23,624 bases of DNA. Origin: CAZOVK01 sp964583165. GTDB taxonomy: Bacteria > Bacillota > Clostridia > Lachnospirales > WRAX01. This document shows, one piece after another, positions 1 through 7,242 of the stretch. The DNA is taken from positions 1-23,624 of the forward strand of contig CAZOVK010000036.1 of the NCBI GenBank assembly GCA_964583165.1, in the 5' to 3' direction. Position numbers and translations under genes: made by a program. The notes below the pieces were generated by a model that saw nothing but the letters and a program-made list of their open reading frames with translations, made no database searches and had not been told where the DNA came from. How positions within the stretch are numbered: the first letter of the stretch is position 1; each line of letters begins with the position of its first letter.

Positions 1-46
1 AAGCTTGTGTAGGGCTGTTTCGTTGACTGGGTGATGAACTCCCGCC

Positions 47-218
47 AATAGTACATACGTGTACACTACCATGAAGTCTGTCAAGTTAAGCACCTCCGCT
101 TGAATTATGCAGCTTATAGATTCTGCAATTATGAAGTTCCCGAAGGCTTTCACGAGTTGCATTAAATCGGCTCGCTATCGTAATAGTACCTCGGACTAGA
201 TAGCGAGCTACACTACCA
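47..218 (+). repeat. Composite direct repeat, two copies (47-71 and 182-218)
   Basis: Each copy consists of AATAGTAC followed by TACACTACCA. The first copy has these words at 47-54 and 62-71 (7-base gap), the second at 182-189 and 209-218 (19-base gap that contains the right half of the hairpin). Two exact words in the same order is more than expected by chance in 231 bases. The copies could be tandem promoters or operators, since AATAGT resembles a -10 box, or the ends of an RNA template. Confidence 0.55.
170..208 (+). other. 10-bp hairpin just upstream of the RT
   Basis: GCTCGCTATC (170-179) and GATAGCGAGC (199-208) are perfect inverted repeats around a 19-base loop. No T-run follows, so it is not a simple terminator. 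It ends 23 bases before the RT start codon, where it could act on translation or be part of a structured RNA. Confidence 0.5.
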
Positions 219-231
219 ATAGGACTATATC

Positions 232-2043
232 ATGAAGAAGTATACGGATAGAAGTTACAGGCACTTTGATGCAAGAATAGAACTGATTGATAATGAGTTT
301 TTACCTGAAGAAATCAGAGGAATTGTAGAGAACCCCGAAGAGGTAGTTAAGCATGGCTTTTACCCCTTTATTCGGTTTGTCAAAAAGACTTACAAGTACA
401 AACACGATGCTCCTAAAGAAGAAAGACGCCAAAAAGAAGTTAAAGGGCGTGACATTATGTACGCCGCTCATATAGACAGATATATCTACCAGCACTATTG
501 CTACCTTCTGAGTGGTTATTACAACAGATATGCCGCTGATATAGATATTGACGAAGTTGCTACAGCGTACAGGAGTGGTTCAAACACAATTAACAAGGGT
601 AAAAACAATGTAGACTTTGCAATAGACGTTATTGGCTTCATACGAAAAGAAAGAAGCGAAAAACCCGATTGTGTTGTTTTTGTTACTGATTTTCATAAGT
701 ATTTTGACAATATTGACAGTGCTTTGTTAAAGCAACAAATGGAGTGCGTTATGGGCGTTGAAAGATTGCCTGAGGATATTTATCGAGTATATCGTAGTCT
801 AACAAAATACTGCTGTATTGACTATGATGATATACTAAAATATTACAGACGGCGCTTTGAACCCAAAATCACCAGAAGGAAGTTTAAGCGTGAAGGCAAT
901 GCCTTTTTTACTATTGAACAATTCAGAGAGTTCAAAGACTATCTGAAGAAAGAAACCAAGAAATTACAAGACGAGCAAGACCAACAAGACAAGCAAGACC
1001 AACTGAGAAGCAAACCTTTCGTCAATACCAATGGTTATGGTATACCGCAAGGGTCGCCGTTAAGCGCGCTTTTATCGAATATCTACCTTATAGATTTTGA
1101 TAAAGCAATGAAAGACTTTGCTGAGAAGAATCAAGGCCTTTATAGAAGATATTGTGACGATATTATAATCGTCATACCAGTATCTGGGATAGAAGGCACC
1201 AGTGAAGTTTTGAGTGATATTGAACGATACTTTGAGGGTGAAGTATCACGTGTTCAAGGACTTAGCGTAAGCGCGGATAAAACAAGGAGATTCTTTCATA
1301 CGGCTGATTCTGTTATAGAGTTCGACACGCAATTTGAACCCATAGACGGACATGCTGCTATAGACTATTTGGGGTTTGTGTACGATGGCAAATCGGTAAA
1401 GATGCGTGAGAAATCCGTAACCAATTACTACAGGAAACTGTACAGAATGTTACATGTGGTTTGTAGATGTATGTTTGAGTTTGACAGAGGATTTGCGTAT
1501 AGACAAAGATTCTATTCAAAGTTTACTATACGTAGGGCACGTGAAAATCCTAATGTCAGAAAGAAACCCGGGGGTGAAGAGAAAACCAAGGGTAAAAAGA
1601 AAACCTTTGGTAACTTTATCCACTATGCCATGAAAGCCCACCGTAAGTTCGGTGAACTTTCGGAAATAAAACCGCAAATTGATGGGCATTGGCAAAAAAT
1701 CAATAGGATAATAACAAGGAGGAAAAAAGCTATGAGTAGTGACAGAGTACCTAGAAGTGGTGAGTTAGACGGGTTGGTGTTACGCGGTAAAGTAATTGCT
1801 AGACGTCGCAAGGAAAACATCGGAAAGAACAATGCCAGTTTAACTACATACACCGTTGAAGTAGGTGATGGCGTTCAATATGATGTTGAAGAGTGGGATG
1901 TTAAGATTGAGGATTGCTATGCACTTAAATCCACCTTCAGGGAAAATGTCTATGTTAAGATTGATGCGTTTAACAATCAGGCGAAAATCATCTATCGAAT
2001 AGGTACTGGTTTAAAGCCAGACTTCCGTGGGGAAGAGTTTTAA
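232..2043 (+). CDS. Reverse transcriptase of the defence/unknown-group (DRT/Abi-like) type
   Basis: This is an RNA-directed DNA polymerase of 603 residues. Motif A is DFHKYFD at 153-159, followed by GIPQGSP at 270-276, YCDD at 307-310 in the YxDD position, and IDYLGF at 377-382. The three catalytic aspartates are therefore present. Between motif A and GIPQGSP lies an insertion ending in a Q/D-rich run (about 245-260). No maturase, HNH endonuclease or group II intron structure is seen, so a mobile intron is unlikely. The single gene beside a toxin-antitoxin pair on an element suggests an antiviral DRT/Abi-class RT; I cannot assign the subclass from motifs alone. Residues 501-603 form a separate OB-like module (see 1732). 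ATG at 232 is the first start after the leader hairpin; no strong Shine-Dalgarno precedes it. A clear terminator follows. Confidence 0.8.
   Translation: MKKYTDRSYRHFDARIELIDNEFLPEEIRGIVENPEEVVKHGFYPFIRFVKKTYKYKHDAPKEERRQKEVKGRDIMYAAHIDRYIYQHYCYLLSGYYNRYAADIDIDEVATAYRSGSNTINKGKNNVDFAIDVIGFIRKERSEKPDCVVFVTDFHKYFDNIDSALLKQQMECVMGVERLPEDIYRVYRSLTKYCCIDYDDILKYYRRRFEPKITRRKFKREGNAFFTIEQFREFKDYLKKETKKLQDEQDQQDKQDQLRSKPFVNTNGYGIPQGSPLSALLSNIYLIDFDKAMKDFAEKNQGLYRRYCDDIIIVIPVSGIEGTSEVLSDIERYFEGEVSRVQGLSVSADKTRRFFHTADSVIEFDTQFEPIDGHAAIDYLGFVYDGKSVKMREKSVTNYYRKLYRMLHVVCRCMFEFDRGFAYRQRFYSKFTIRRARENPNVRKKPGGEEKTKGKKKTFGNFIHYAMKAHRKFGELSEIKPQIDGHWQKINRIITRRKKAMSSDRVPRSGELDGLVLRGKVIARRRKENIGKNNASLTTYTVEVGDGVQYDVEEWDVKIEDCYALKSTFRENVYVKIDAFNNQAKIIYRIGTGLKPDFRGEEF
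1716..1734 (+). promoter_or_regulatory. Internal Shine-Dalgarno and ATG inside the RT gene
   Basis: AAGGAGG at 1716-1722 is a near-perfect ribosome binding site. It lies nine bases before an ATG at 1732 that is in frame with the RT (codon 501). It is stronger than anything before the RT's own ATG. It precisely precedes the C-terminal module, which suggests a second, shorter product from the same frame. Confidence 0.5.
1732..2043 (+). CDS. Possible separate 103-residue OB-fold-like protein, in frame with RT C-terminus
   Basis: Read from the internal ATG, this gives 103 residues identical to RT 501-603. The module has alternating strands: DGLVLRGKVIARR, then LTTYTVEVGDGVQYDVEEWD, then ENVYVKIDAF. 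This pattern resembles an OB fold of the single-strand-binding type, but the call rests on strand pattern and not on a diagnostic motif. It may be a nucleic-acid-binding partner made both fused to and free from the RT. Alternatively, it may be a once separate downstream gene that has merged with the RT by loss of a stop codon. Only the strong internal start supports independent translation. Confidence 0.35.
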   Translation: MSSDRVPRSGELDGLVLRGKVIARRRKENIGKNNASLTTYTVEVGDGVQYDVEEWDVKIEDCYALKSTFRENVYVKIDAFNNQAKIIYRIGTGLKPDFRGEEF

Positions 2044-2090
2044 TACCATTTCTACTGATTATATAATTGCGGCATAAACAGAATTTGTAT

Positions 2091-2136
2091 GGCGGAGTGG
2101 CGAACTTTTGACGAGTGAACGCTACTCCGTCTTTTT
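2091..2136 (+). terminator. Rho-independent terminator of the RT gene
   Basis: A 12-bp stem (2091-2102 with 2120-2131, including two G-T pairs) closes a 17-base loop and is followed by TTTTT at 2132-2136. It lies 47 bases after the RT stop and separates it from the convergent toxin gene. Confidence 0.85.
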
Positions 2137-2191
2137 GTTGTATACTTTTCGGTGTATGCTGCTGTGATATGAGCAGAAGGAAGTTGCTTAT

Positions 2192-2602
2192 CTAGCATAA
2201 TACATTTGTCCAATCCTCTATTTGCAAGGCTGGAACCCGTTCAAATTCTCTAACATTGTTTGTAACAAGAATACCATTTTCAGCCAACACTGTCGCCGCA
2301 ATGAGTAAGTCATTTGGGCCTATCGGTGTGCCCGCTCTTTCTAACGTTGAACGAACACTGGCGTAATGCCCAGCAGCAGAATCGCCAAAAGGCACAATAT
2401 CCATAGGCATTAACAAGGCTTCAATTAACTCCATGTTCTCCTTGCGCTTCACGCTCTTCTCTGCACCGTAAAGCAATTCAGCCTTGACTACGGCAGGTAT
2501 TTTAATCTCGTCTGGGTGGTAGGTCATTATCTTGTCCGCTAAATGCGGGTAAGCCCCTTTGAGCAGGTAAATACAAATGTTTGTGTCAAGGAAGTAGCTC
2601 AT
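2192..2602 (-). CDS. vapC: VapC-like PIN-domain toxin ribonuclease
   Basis: This 136-residue protein is the usual size of VapC toxins, Mg-dependent RNases that cut tRNA or other RNA. The PIN acidic residues are visible: LDTN at the start (D6), KAELLYG (glutamate), GPNDLLIAA (aspartate) and TNNVREFERV near the C-terminus. I chose the ATG at 2602 over a longer frame starting at 2629 because it gives the canonical start (SYFLDTN) and overlaps the antitoxin stop as ATGA. It also has GGGAGG just upstream. Translation is coupled to the antitoxin gene. The pair probably stabilises the element or adds phage defence. Confidence 0.9.
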   Translation of the reverse strand: MSYFLDTNICIYLLKGAYPHLADKIMTYHPDEIKIPAVVKAELLYGAEKSVKRKENMELIEALLMPMDIVPFGDSAAGHYASVRSTLERAGTPIGPNDLLIAATVLAENGILVTNNVREFERVPALQIEDWTNVLC

Positions 2603-2829
2603 AGTTCCTCCCTCGCCGCATCCAGACAAGCGTCAAGCTCGGGTTGTTCTAAGAAGCTGTCATCCTTAATTGAACCGAACAAATTTCTGTATCCATCTGG
2701 CCAGCTTCTGTCAAGGTGGCGTTTTAGAGTGACTGAAACAAACCTAGAAACCGATGTATTGTTGATTTTGGCGCATATCTCCAATCGTTTAAGCGTTCCA
2801 TCGTCAATGTAGAGTGAAAGTTGCGGCAT
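2599..2829 (-). CDS. vapB: Ribbon-helix-helix antitoxin (VapB-like)
   Basis: This 76-residue protein has an N-terminal strand-helix-helix pattern (QLSLYIDDGTLKRLEICAK, then TSVSRFVSVTLKRHL) typical of CopG/Arc-type DNA-binding antitoxins. It is followed by an acidic tail that would wrap the toxin. It lies directly upstream of the PIN toxin and overlaps its start by ATGA. It should bind the palindrome at 2847-2870 and repress its own promoter. The exact antitoxin class is not certain, since VapC toxins pair with several antitoxin folds. Confidence 0.85.
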   Translation of the reverse strand: MPQLSLYIDDGTLKRLEICAKINNTSVSRFVSVTLKRHLDRSWPDGYRNLFGSIKDDSFLEQPELDACLDAAREEL

Positions 2830-2846
2830 AGAATCATCTCCATAAG

Positions 2847-2888
2847 CAAGTATACTTTATATTATACTTGTTATTGTTTTGTTGTCAA
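2847..2888 (-). promoter_or_regulatory. Toxin-antitoxin promoter with overlapping operator
   Basis: On the minus strand there is TTGACA (2888-2883), a 16-base spacer and TATAAT (2866-2861). A perfect 8-bp inverted repeat, CAAGTATA (2847-2854) and TATACTTG (2863-2870), overlaps the -10 box. This is the expected arrangement for autorepression by a ribbon-helix-helix antitoxin. Confidence 0.75.
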
Positions 2889-2913
2889 TATCTAATCGAA
2901 AGGAAAGAACGAG

Positions 2914-3366
2914 ATGTCAATACAGACGCAAAAGAAGAATATGCAAACTATACACCGCCTTGTATCACGAAATTTGGGTTACATCTATGGCGAAAATGAG
3001 AGCGGACCAAACGGAGCCAAAAAGGACTTCCTCACAAAGTCGGCGGCGTTCTTACGCGCTTTAGGCAAGGATTTGGGGTTTACCGAAATGAAAGTAACTA
3101 CCAATCCTGGCGGGATTGCTGTAAGTGGCGAGGTTTCGCTTTACGGCATGTGGGGAGAGGGTAATGGACTGTTTTTACAATTGTTTCAGTCGGTGACGCA
3201 AAGAAAGGCGTTTCTGTATCGCCGCATTGCACATATGAAGGATTACAGCGGCGGGGAGAATCAGTGGTTGCCGTATGATTTGTTTGAAGTGGGCGATCAC
3301 TATGGGTTAATTGATGCGCTTCAAGCATTGAAGAAGTCAGCGGGGGCGGTGCATGATGTTGCTTGA
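2914..3366 (+). CDS. Conserved element protein of unknown function
   Basis: A 150-residue soluble protein without signal peptide or membrane segments. I recognise it only as the kind of protein found just upstream of DUF6094 methyltransferase genes in Clostridial elements; no function is known to me. Residues about 35-90 contain FLRALGKDLGFTEMKV, followed by a beta-rich stretch (GGIAVSGEVSLYGMW). AAAGGAAAG precedes the ATG at 2914 by a good distance. It overlaps the next gene by 14 bases, so the two are probably co-translated. Confidence 0.8.
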   Translation: MSIQTQKKNMQTIHRLVSRNLGYIYGENESGPNGAKKDFLTKSAAFLRALGKDLGFTEMKVTTNPGGIAVSGEVSLYGMWGEGNGLFLQLFQSVTQRKAFLYRRIAHMKDYSGGENQWLPYDLFEVGDHYGLIDALQALKKSAGAVHDVA

Positions 3367-4780
3367 TAGTGCGAATACCCAAAGCCAGACACACTATGCT
3401 GTAGTAAAGCTGAATGAAGCTGCGAGGATTATTGGTCAGTTGATAAATGAGCTACCCATATTGCGTAAGCGTCTTGACAAGCACAAGAATGACAACGCTA
3501 AAGCACGTGAAATTTATGACAACCTGCAACAACAGCGCAAGAAGCTACTGGACTCTATCAACACAGCTACGTTGGCACTTCAGGAAGTGGAGTTGACAAA
3601 TTTGTCACGTTATTCTGCAAAGCTTGTCACATCCATTAAGGCATTCAATCTTATGACTCCTGACTACCAGAAGCTTTGTTCGACATTATCGGACTATATC
3701 TCACAGTTACCCATAGCGGACACACCCGACGCAAAGACCACAAATGCCGCCATTATCGGGCGATTGATGAATAACGTTAAGGTCGGATACTATCCAACGG
3801 ATTTAGAACACATCAACCATATAGCACGTGGGATAGAGTTTCCAGACAACATAACAGTCAATCTGCTTGACCCTTGTTGTGGTTGTGGGCTTGCGCTTAA
3901 TGCGATGGCAGCGCACAAAGACTGTGTTACATATGGTGTGGAAATAGACCGATACCGCGCCGAGGAAGCACTTACACGGCTAAACCGCGTTGGGTTTGGT
4001 AGTTACTTTCATTCGCGTGTTGCCCATGAGTCGTTTCATGCTATATTGCTTAACCCTCCATATCTGTCGGTAATGACTGAAAACGGCAATAACACGCGTA
4101 GTGAGAAGCGTTTCTTGGTTGATTCGATGTGTCATTTAATGTATGGCGGGTTGTTGATGTATATTGTCCCCTACTACAGGCTCACAGCCGATATTTGCAG
4201 GGTTTTTTGTGATAACTTTGATGATATTACTGTCTGGAAGTTTACAGGTAGTGAGTTTAAGAAGTATAAACAGATAGTTGTTATGGGTACACGACAGAAG
4301 CGGCAAAACAGACAGGAAGCGGCGCAGGCGTTGTCACTGTTGGCTTTAGAGCCGGACATGGTGCCGGAGGTTACAGCCTTACCAGATAGTCGCTATCAAC
4401 TACCTGTCTATACAAAGAAGGTAGACTTGTTCAAGGGTTCCGAATACAACGTAACAGAACTATTCGAACAACTGAAGAAATCTACCAGTTTCAGCAGATT
4501 GTTTGAGAGAAGCCAGCTTGATAACTCCACCAAACGCCCGCTCTTGCCGCTTAACATCGGTCAAGTAGGTTTGATTGGCGGCTCTGGACTTATCAACGGA
4601 CTTGTGGATTGTGATACACCGCACATAGTCAAGGGGCGTGTTATCAAGTCAAACAACACGTCACGGGAAGAGAATATCAATAGCCGTGGCGAACTTATAT
4701 CAACTACCATACATGAAACCCGCTCCAATCGGATGTTGTTTAACATACTAACGCCAGACGGATTTAGGACACTATTATAG
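3353..4780 (+). CDS. DUF6094-type N6-adenine DNA methyltransferase-like protein
   Basis: This 475-residue protein has a coiled-coil-like N-terminus (about 15-85, rich in K, Q and L) and a Rossmann-type methyltransferase core. Motif I reads LLDPCCGCGLALNAM, which binds S-adenosylmethionine. A conserved acidic residue follows in YGVEIDRYRA, and the catalytic motif IV is LLNPPYL, as in N6-adenine or glutamine methyltransferases. The C-terminus ends normally (NILTPDGFRTLL). Members of this family sit on conjugative or integrative elements. They are annotated as methyltransferase-like, and their DNA target is not established. It overlaps the preceding gene and is followed after 14 bases by the frameshifted gene at 4795, so it lies in an operon. 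It may protect the element from host restriction. Confidence 0.85.
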   Translation: MMLLDSANTQSQTHYAVVKLNEAARIIGQLINELPILRKRLDKHKNDNAKAREIYDNLQQQRKKLLDSINTATLALQEVELTNLSRYSAKLVTSIKAFNLMTPDYQKLCSTLSDYISQLPIADTPDAKTTNAAIIGRLMNNVKVGYYPTDLEHINHIARGIEFPDNITVNLLDPCCGCGLALNAMAAHKDCVTYGVEIDRYRAEEALTRLNRVGFGSYFHSRVAHESFHAILLNPPYLSVMTENGNNTRSEKRFLVDSMCHLMYGGLLMYIVPYYRLTADICRVFCDNFDDITVWKFTGSEFKKYKQIVVMGTRQKRQNRQEAAQALSLLALEPDMVPEVTALPDSRYQLPVYTKKVDLFKGSEYNVTELFEQLKKSTSFSRLFERSQLDNSTKRPLLPLNIGQVGLIGGSGLINGLVDCDTPHIVKGRVIKSNNTSREENINSRGELISTTIHETRSNRMLFNILTPDGFRTLL

Positions 4781-4794
4781 GAAGGAACGAAATC

Positions 4795-5087
4795 ATGGAA
4801 GCTGTAGCAAGAAAGATTGGGCGCCGCCGCTGGTTCTGGGGCGTATCGTTATAACCACTTGTGTGCGCGATGTGCTGACTGACACTGACATCTTTAACGC
4901 CCTCAAACGTCACAAGAATGGTGATTGGGGCGAGGTCTGCAAAGGCGATTGGGAACTAAACAATAACGCTGTCAAGCGACATGAACGGATTCTGTCGGTG
5001 TATACGGGCGTTGGCGGTGATACATTTTGGATTATCACGGAAGCTGATAGGTCTTGCACTACAATATTGTTGCCTGATGATTACTAA
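4795..5087 (+). pseudogene. Frameshifted 'plasmid related' small protein
   Basis: A good start (AGGAAGGA, then ATG at 4795) opens MEAVARKIG but runs into TAA at 4852. The family's continuation, LVLGRIVITT then VRDVLTDTDIFNAL and, at the end, WIITEADRSCTTILLPDDY, is present in another frame to 5087. The C-terminal ITEADRS-TT-LLP signature is typical of a short protein that follows this methyltransferase in many elements. Restoring one G in the GGG at 4819-4821 would read IGAPPLVLGR and give about 97 residues. The cause is thus most simply a one-base deletion in a G-run. An independent GTG start at 4863 would leave only the C-terminal 74 residues. A sequencing error is possible. Confidence 0.75.
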
Positions 5088-5118
5088 AATCGTGGAAGTG
5101 GTAAATTGAGGTGTAGTA

Positions 5119-5415
5119 ATGATTACGGTAAGCATTAAAACATTGGTTGATGCTATAGGTGAGGTAGAAGCATACCGTTTGCCCGATATGAACGTTGGGA
5201 CTAAGTACCTTTACGACTATCTATATAAGCTGTTATCAAGTGGAGAGAACGTCACGCTGTCCGGGATAGACTTTAAAGCGTTTGAGCCCGAGGATGTAAC
5301 CGCACTAAGCGACTTATACACCAACGTGATAGAAAGTAACGCCTGCAAAACCAGCGGGATTATGTCAGCGTTTCGCCAAATTGTGCCGGTGTGCCTGGGA
5401 GTAAGTTTTGTATAG
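5119..5415 (+). CDS. Unknown element protein, probably the N-terminal part of a split gene
   Basis: 98 residues beginning MITVSIKTLVDAIGEVEAYR, preceded by GAGGTG at a good distance. I do not recognise it. The last eight residues (VCLGVSFV) look out of character. If one TG of the GTGTG at 5389-5393 is removed, the frame reads on as VPVPGSKFCIEFVMVGG into the next open frame without a stop. I therefore suspect a two-base duplication that split a gene of about 248 residues (5119-5867). As drawn, the two frames overlap by 25 bases. Confidence 0.55.
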   Translation: MITVSIKTLVDAIGEVEAYRLPDMNVGTKYLYDYLYKLLSSGENVTLSGIDFKAFEPEDVTALSDLYTNVIESNACKTSGIMSAFRQIVPVCLGVSFV

Positions 5416-5867
5416 AATTTGTAATGGTGGGTGGTGTTGTTTTGGAGGTTGACGGGTTTAATGAAGTAATCGGCACAATCACACTGGCTAAAGCACTTCA
5501 CGACGCGGGGCGGTTTGATGTTATACAGCAGTTTGATGACGCGTTATGTTACGACACATGGTTTGAGTACATGGCGGTAGTTATTTCGTCTGTGTTCACT
5601 TCTTTCTACAATGGCTACTGCGACGGCGACGAAACGGAGATTATGATATTCATGGACAATGTAATCAGCAGGTATTACACTTTGGCATATGAGTACGGCA
5701 AGGCGCACAAAGTGCCACATAATCAGAATCCGTACATAATTGAAGCAGAACACGAAGTCAACCGTTGGCTCAATTTCAGCTATTGCATAGACTGGGAGCT
5801 TTTGGGCTATACAAACTCCAGACGAGCGGCGAAAGAAAGCAAGCTTATTGTGCGTACTTGCGCTTAA
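5391..5867 (+). CDS. Unknown element protein, probably the C-terminal part of a split gene
   Basis: 158 residues from a GTG without a clear ribosome binding site. An ATG at 5424 (MVGGVVLEVDGF) is an alternative, also weak. The absence of a good start supports the view that it continues the frame from 5119. The protein is soluble, with a beta-rich start (CIEFVMVGGVVLEVDGF) and a helical, aromatic-rich second half (YYTLAYEYGKAHKVP, WLNFSYCIDW). No family recognised. It sits 55 bases before the helicase-primase gene. Confidence 0.5.
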   Translation: MPGSKFCIEFVMVGGVVLEVDGFNEVIGTITLAKALHDAGRFDVIQQFDDALCYDTWFEYMAVVISSVFTSFYNGYCDGDETEIMIFMDNVISRYYTLAYEYGKAHKVPHNQNPYIIEAEHEVNRWLNFSYCIDWELLGYTNSRRAAKESKLIVRTCA

Positions 5868-5878
5868 ACACATCTGAA

Positions 5879-5931
5879 TTGGGGCGAGATAGGCAAATAA
5901 AAGACATTGGTGGTGAACAATAATGCCCCAA
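5879..5931 (+). promoter_or_regulatory. Inverted repeat that could mask the primase start
   Basis: TTGGGGC (5879-5885) is complementary to GCCCCAA (5925-5931), which begins with the last base of the start codon at 5923. The 39-base loop contains the weak ribosome binding site GGTGG. Pairing would limit initiation. Seven base pairs with a long loop is modest, so this may be chance. Confidence 0.2.
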
Positions 5932-7242
5932 CAGATAATAATAGAAGGAGTGGACGAAATTATTGCCAAGGCGACCAATGGTGCGAATGGCGATAAGTTT
6001 ATGGCTCTGTATAAAGGGGAATGGCAAAAGCTAGGGTGCTACCCATCGCAAAGTGAGGCAGATTCGGGATTTGCAAGTATGTTGGCATATTGGACAGACT
6101 GTAACGCATCTGTAATGGATGCAGTGTTTCGACAATCAGGGCTTATGTGCCCCAAGTGGGATGAACTACATGGTTCTGAAACATACGGTCAAATGACGAT
6201 TAGCAGAGCGATAAGCGACTTTACCAACTTTACGATACAAAGCACATCTGCCATGAGCAATCAAACCTCGGTCAAGCCTACTGATTATACAGATGTCGGT
6301 AATGCTAATATATTTGCTGAGGTGTTCAAGAACAGCGTCATTTATGTTAAATCTTTGGGGTTTCTGGTATGGACAGGGCAATATTGGCACGAGAATGACC
6401 TTGCGGTAATAGCTATGGCAATGAATTTGTCGGAGAAAATGTTGAACGAGTCTTTGAACGAGTTGTCTGTTGCCAACACAGAGCTTAAAATCGCAGAGAG
6501 CCTCCAAGACTATAATCGCATTAAGAACGCCAAGCAACTAGAGAAACCGGCAAAAGAATATCATTCCCATGCGTTGTATACGCGAGAAGCTCCGAAACTA
6601 CTGCGAATGTTAGAATTATCAAAACCAGCTTTGCATGTAGAGCTGGAAAGCTTAGACGCAAACCCGTTTATACTAAATACCCCAGATGGAGTAATAGACT
6701 TGCGGACAGGCACATTGCACCCACACGCCCCAGAGCAACTATGCACAAAGATTACTTCGGTGTCCCCTAACCTTGACGGTTATCAAGAATGGGCAAATTT
6801 CTTGCAGATTATAACATGTGGTGACAAATCACTGGAAGATTTCTTGCAACAAATAGTAGGCATGGCTGCACTTGGCAAGGTGTTTACAGAAACTATCATT
6901 GCTGCCTTTGGGAGTGGCGCTAATGGAAAGAGTACGTTCTTTAACACCATTAACGCTGTATTGGGTACATATGGTGGTAATATCAAACCCGAAACCCTTA
7001 CTATGTCACGCAACAACAAGTCCGCCGAAGTAATGACCTTGAAAGGCAAACGGCTTGTTATAGCAGCGGAGCTAGAAGAAGGTGAGTATCTATCATCGTC
7101 AATGCTTAAACGGTTGGCATCTGTTGACAGAATCAAGGGCGAGCGCAAATACAGCTACCCCGAAAGCTTTACACCAAGCCATTCTTTGGTATTATTCACA
7201 AATCACTTGCCAAAGGTCGCCAGCACTGATAGTGGTACATAG
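5923..7242 (+). CDS. D5/P4-type helicase-primase (SF3), cut short by an amber codon
   Basis: 439 residues. The N-terminus (about 20-95: LYKGEW, SQSEADSGFASMLAYWTDC, FRQSGLMCPKWDEL, TYGQMTI) matches the linker found after the polymerase domain in NrS-1/P4-type primases. The middle holds the D5_N region (LNTPDGVIDLRTGTL), then the SF3 helicase with Walker A GSGANGKST at 330-338, Walker B-like LVIAAELEE, and the sensor LVLFTNHLPKV. It ends at DSGT because codon 440 is TAG. The same frame continues with RRIIVLRF, so the expected motif GTWRR, which carries the arginine finger, is cut at its tryptophan (TGG to TAG). No archaeo-eukaryotic primase catalytic domain is visible at the N-terminus. The protein would normally unwind and replicate the element; the truncated form probably lacks ATPase activity. 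Confidence 0.85.
   Translation: MPQQIIIEGVDEIIAKATNGANGDKFMALYKGEWQKLGCYPSQSEADSGFASMLAYWTDCNASVMDAVFRQSGLMCPKWDELHGSETYGQMTISRAISDFTNFTIQSTSAMSNQTSVKPTDYTDVGNANIFAEVFKNSVIYVKSLGFLVWTGQYWHENDLAVIAMAMNLSEKMLNESLNELSVANTELKIAESLQDYNRIKNAKQLEKPAKEYHSHALYTREAPKLLRMLELSKPALHVELESLDANPFILNTPDGVIDLRTGTLHPHAPEQLCTKITSVSPNLDGYQEWANFLQIITCGDKSLEDFLQQIVGMAALGKVFTETIIAAFGSGANGKSTFFNTINAVLGTYGGNIKPETLTMSRNNKSAEVMTLKGKRLVIAAELEEGEYLSSSMLKRLASVDRIKGERKYSYPESFTPSHSLVLFTNHLPKVASTDSGT

Larger units (their letters stand above)
1..231 (+). other. Structured non-coding leader of the reverse transcriptase (possible ncRNA)
   Basis: No convincing gene lies in these 231 bases. They hold two copies of a composite repeat (47-71 and 182-218), a 10-bp hairpin (170-208), and short inverted repeats at 51-64 (GTACA/TGTAC) and 108-127 (TGCAG/CTGCA). 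A weak promoter can be proposed: TTGACT at 23-28, 18 bases, then AATAGT at 47-52. Several defence RTs of the DRT type (DRT2, DRT9) and retrons have a structured non-coding RNA directly upstream that serves as template. That this leader is such an RNA is inference. Confidence 0.3.

Noticed and set aside
232..2043. Group II intron or diversity-generating retroelement
   Set aside because: No maturase or endonuclease domain, no domain V-like hairpin after the gene, and no template/variable repeat pair was found in the window.
2543..2812. Plus-strand open frame over the toxin-antitoxin genes
   Set aside because: It is antisense to two recognised genes that share a promoter and an ATGA overlap.
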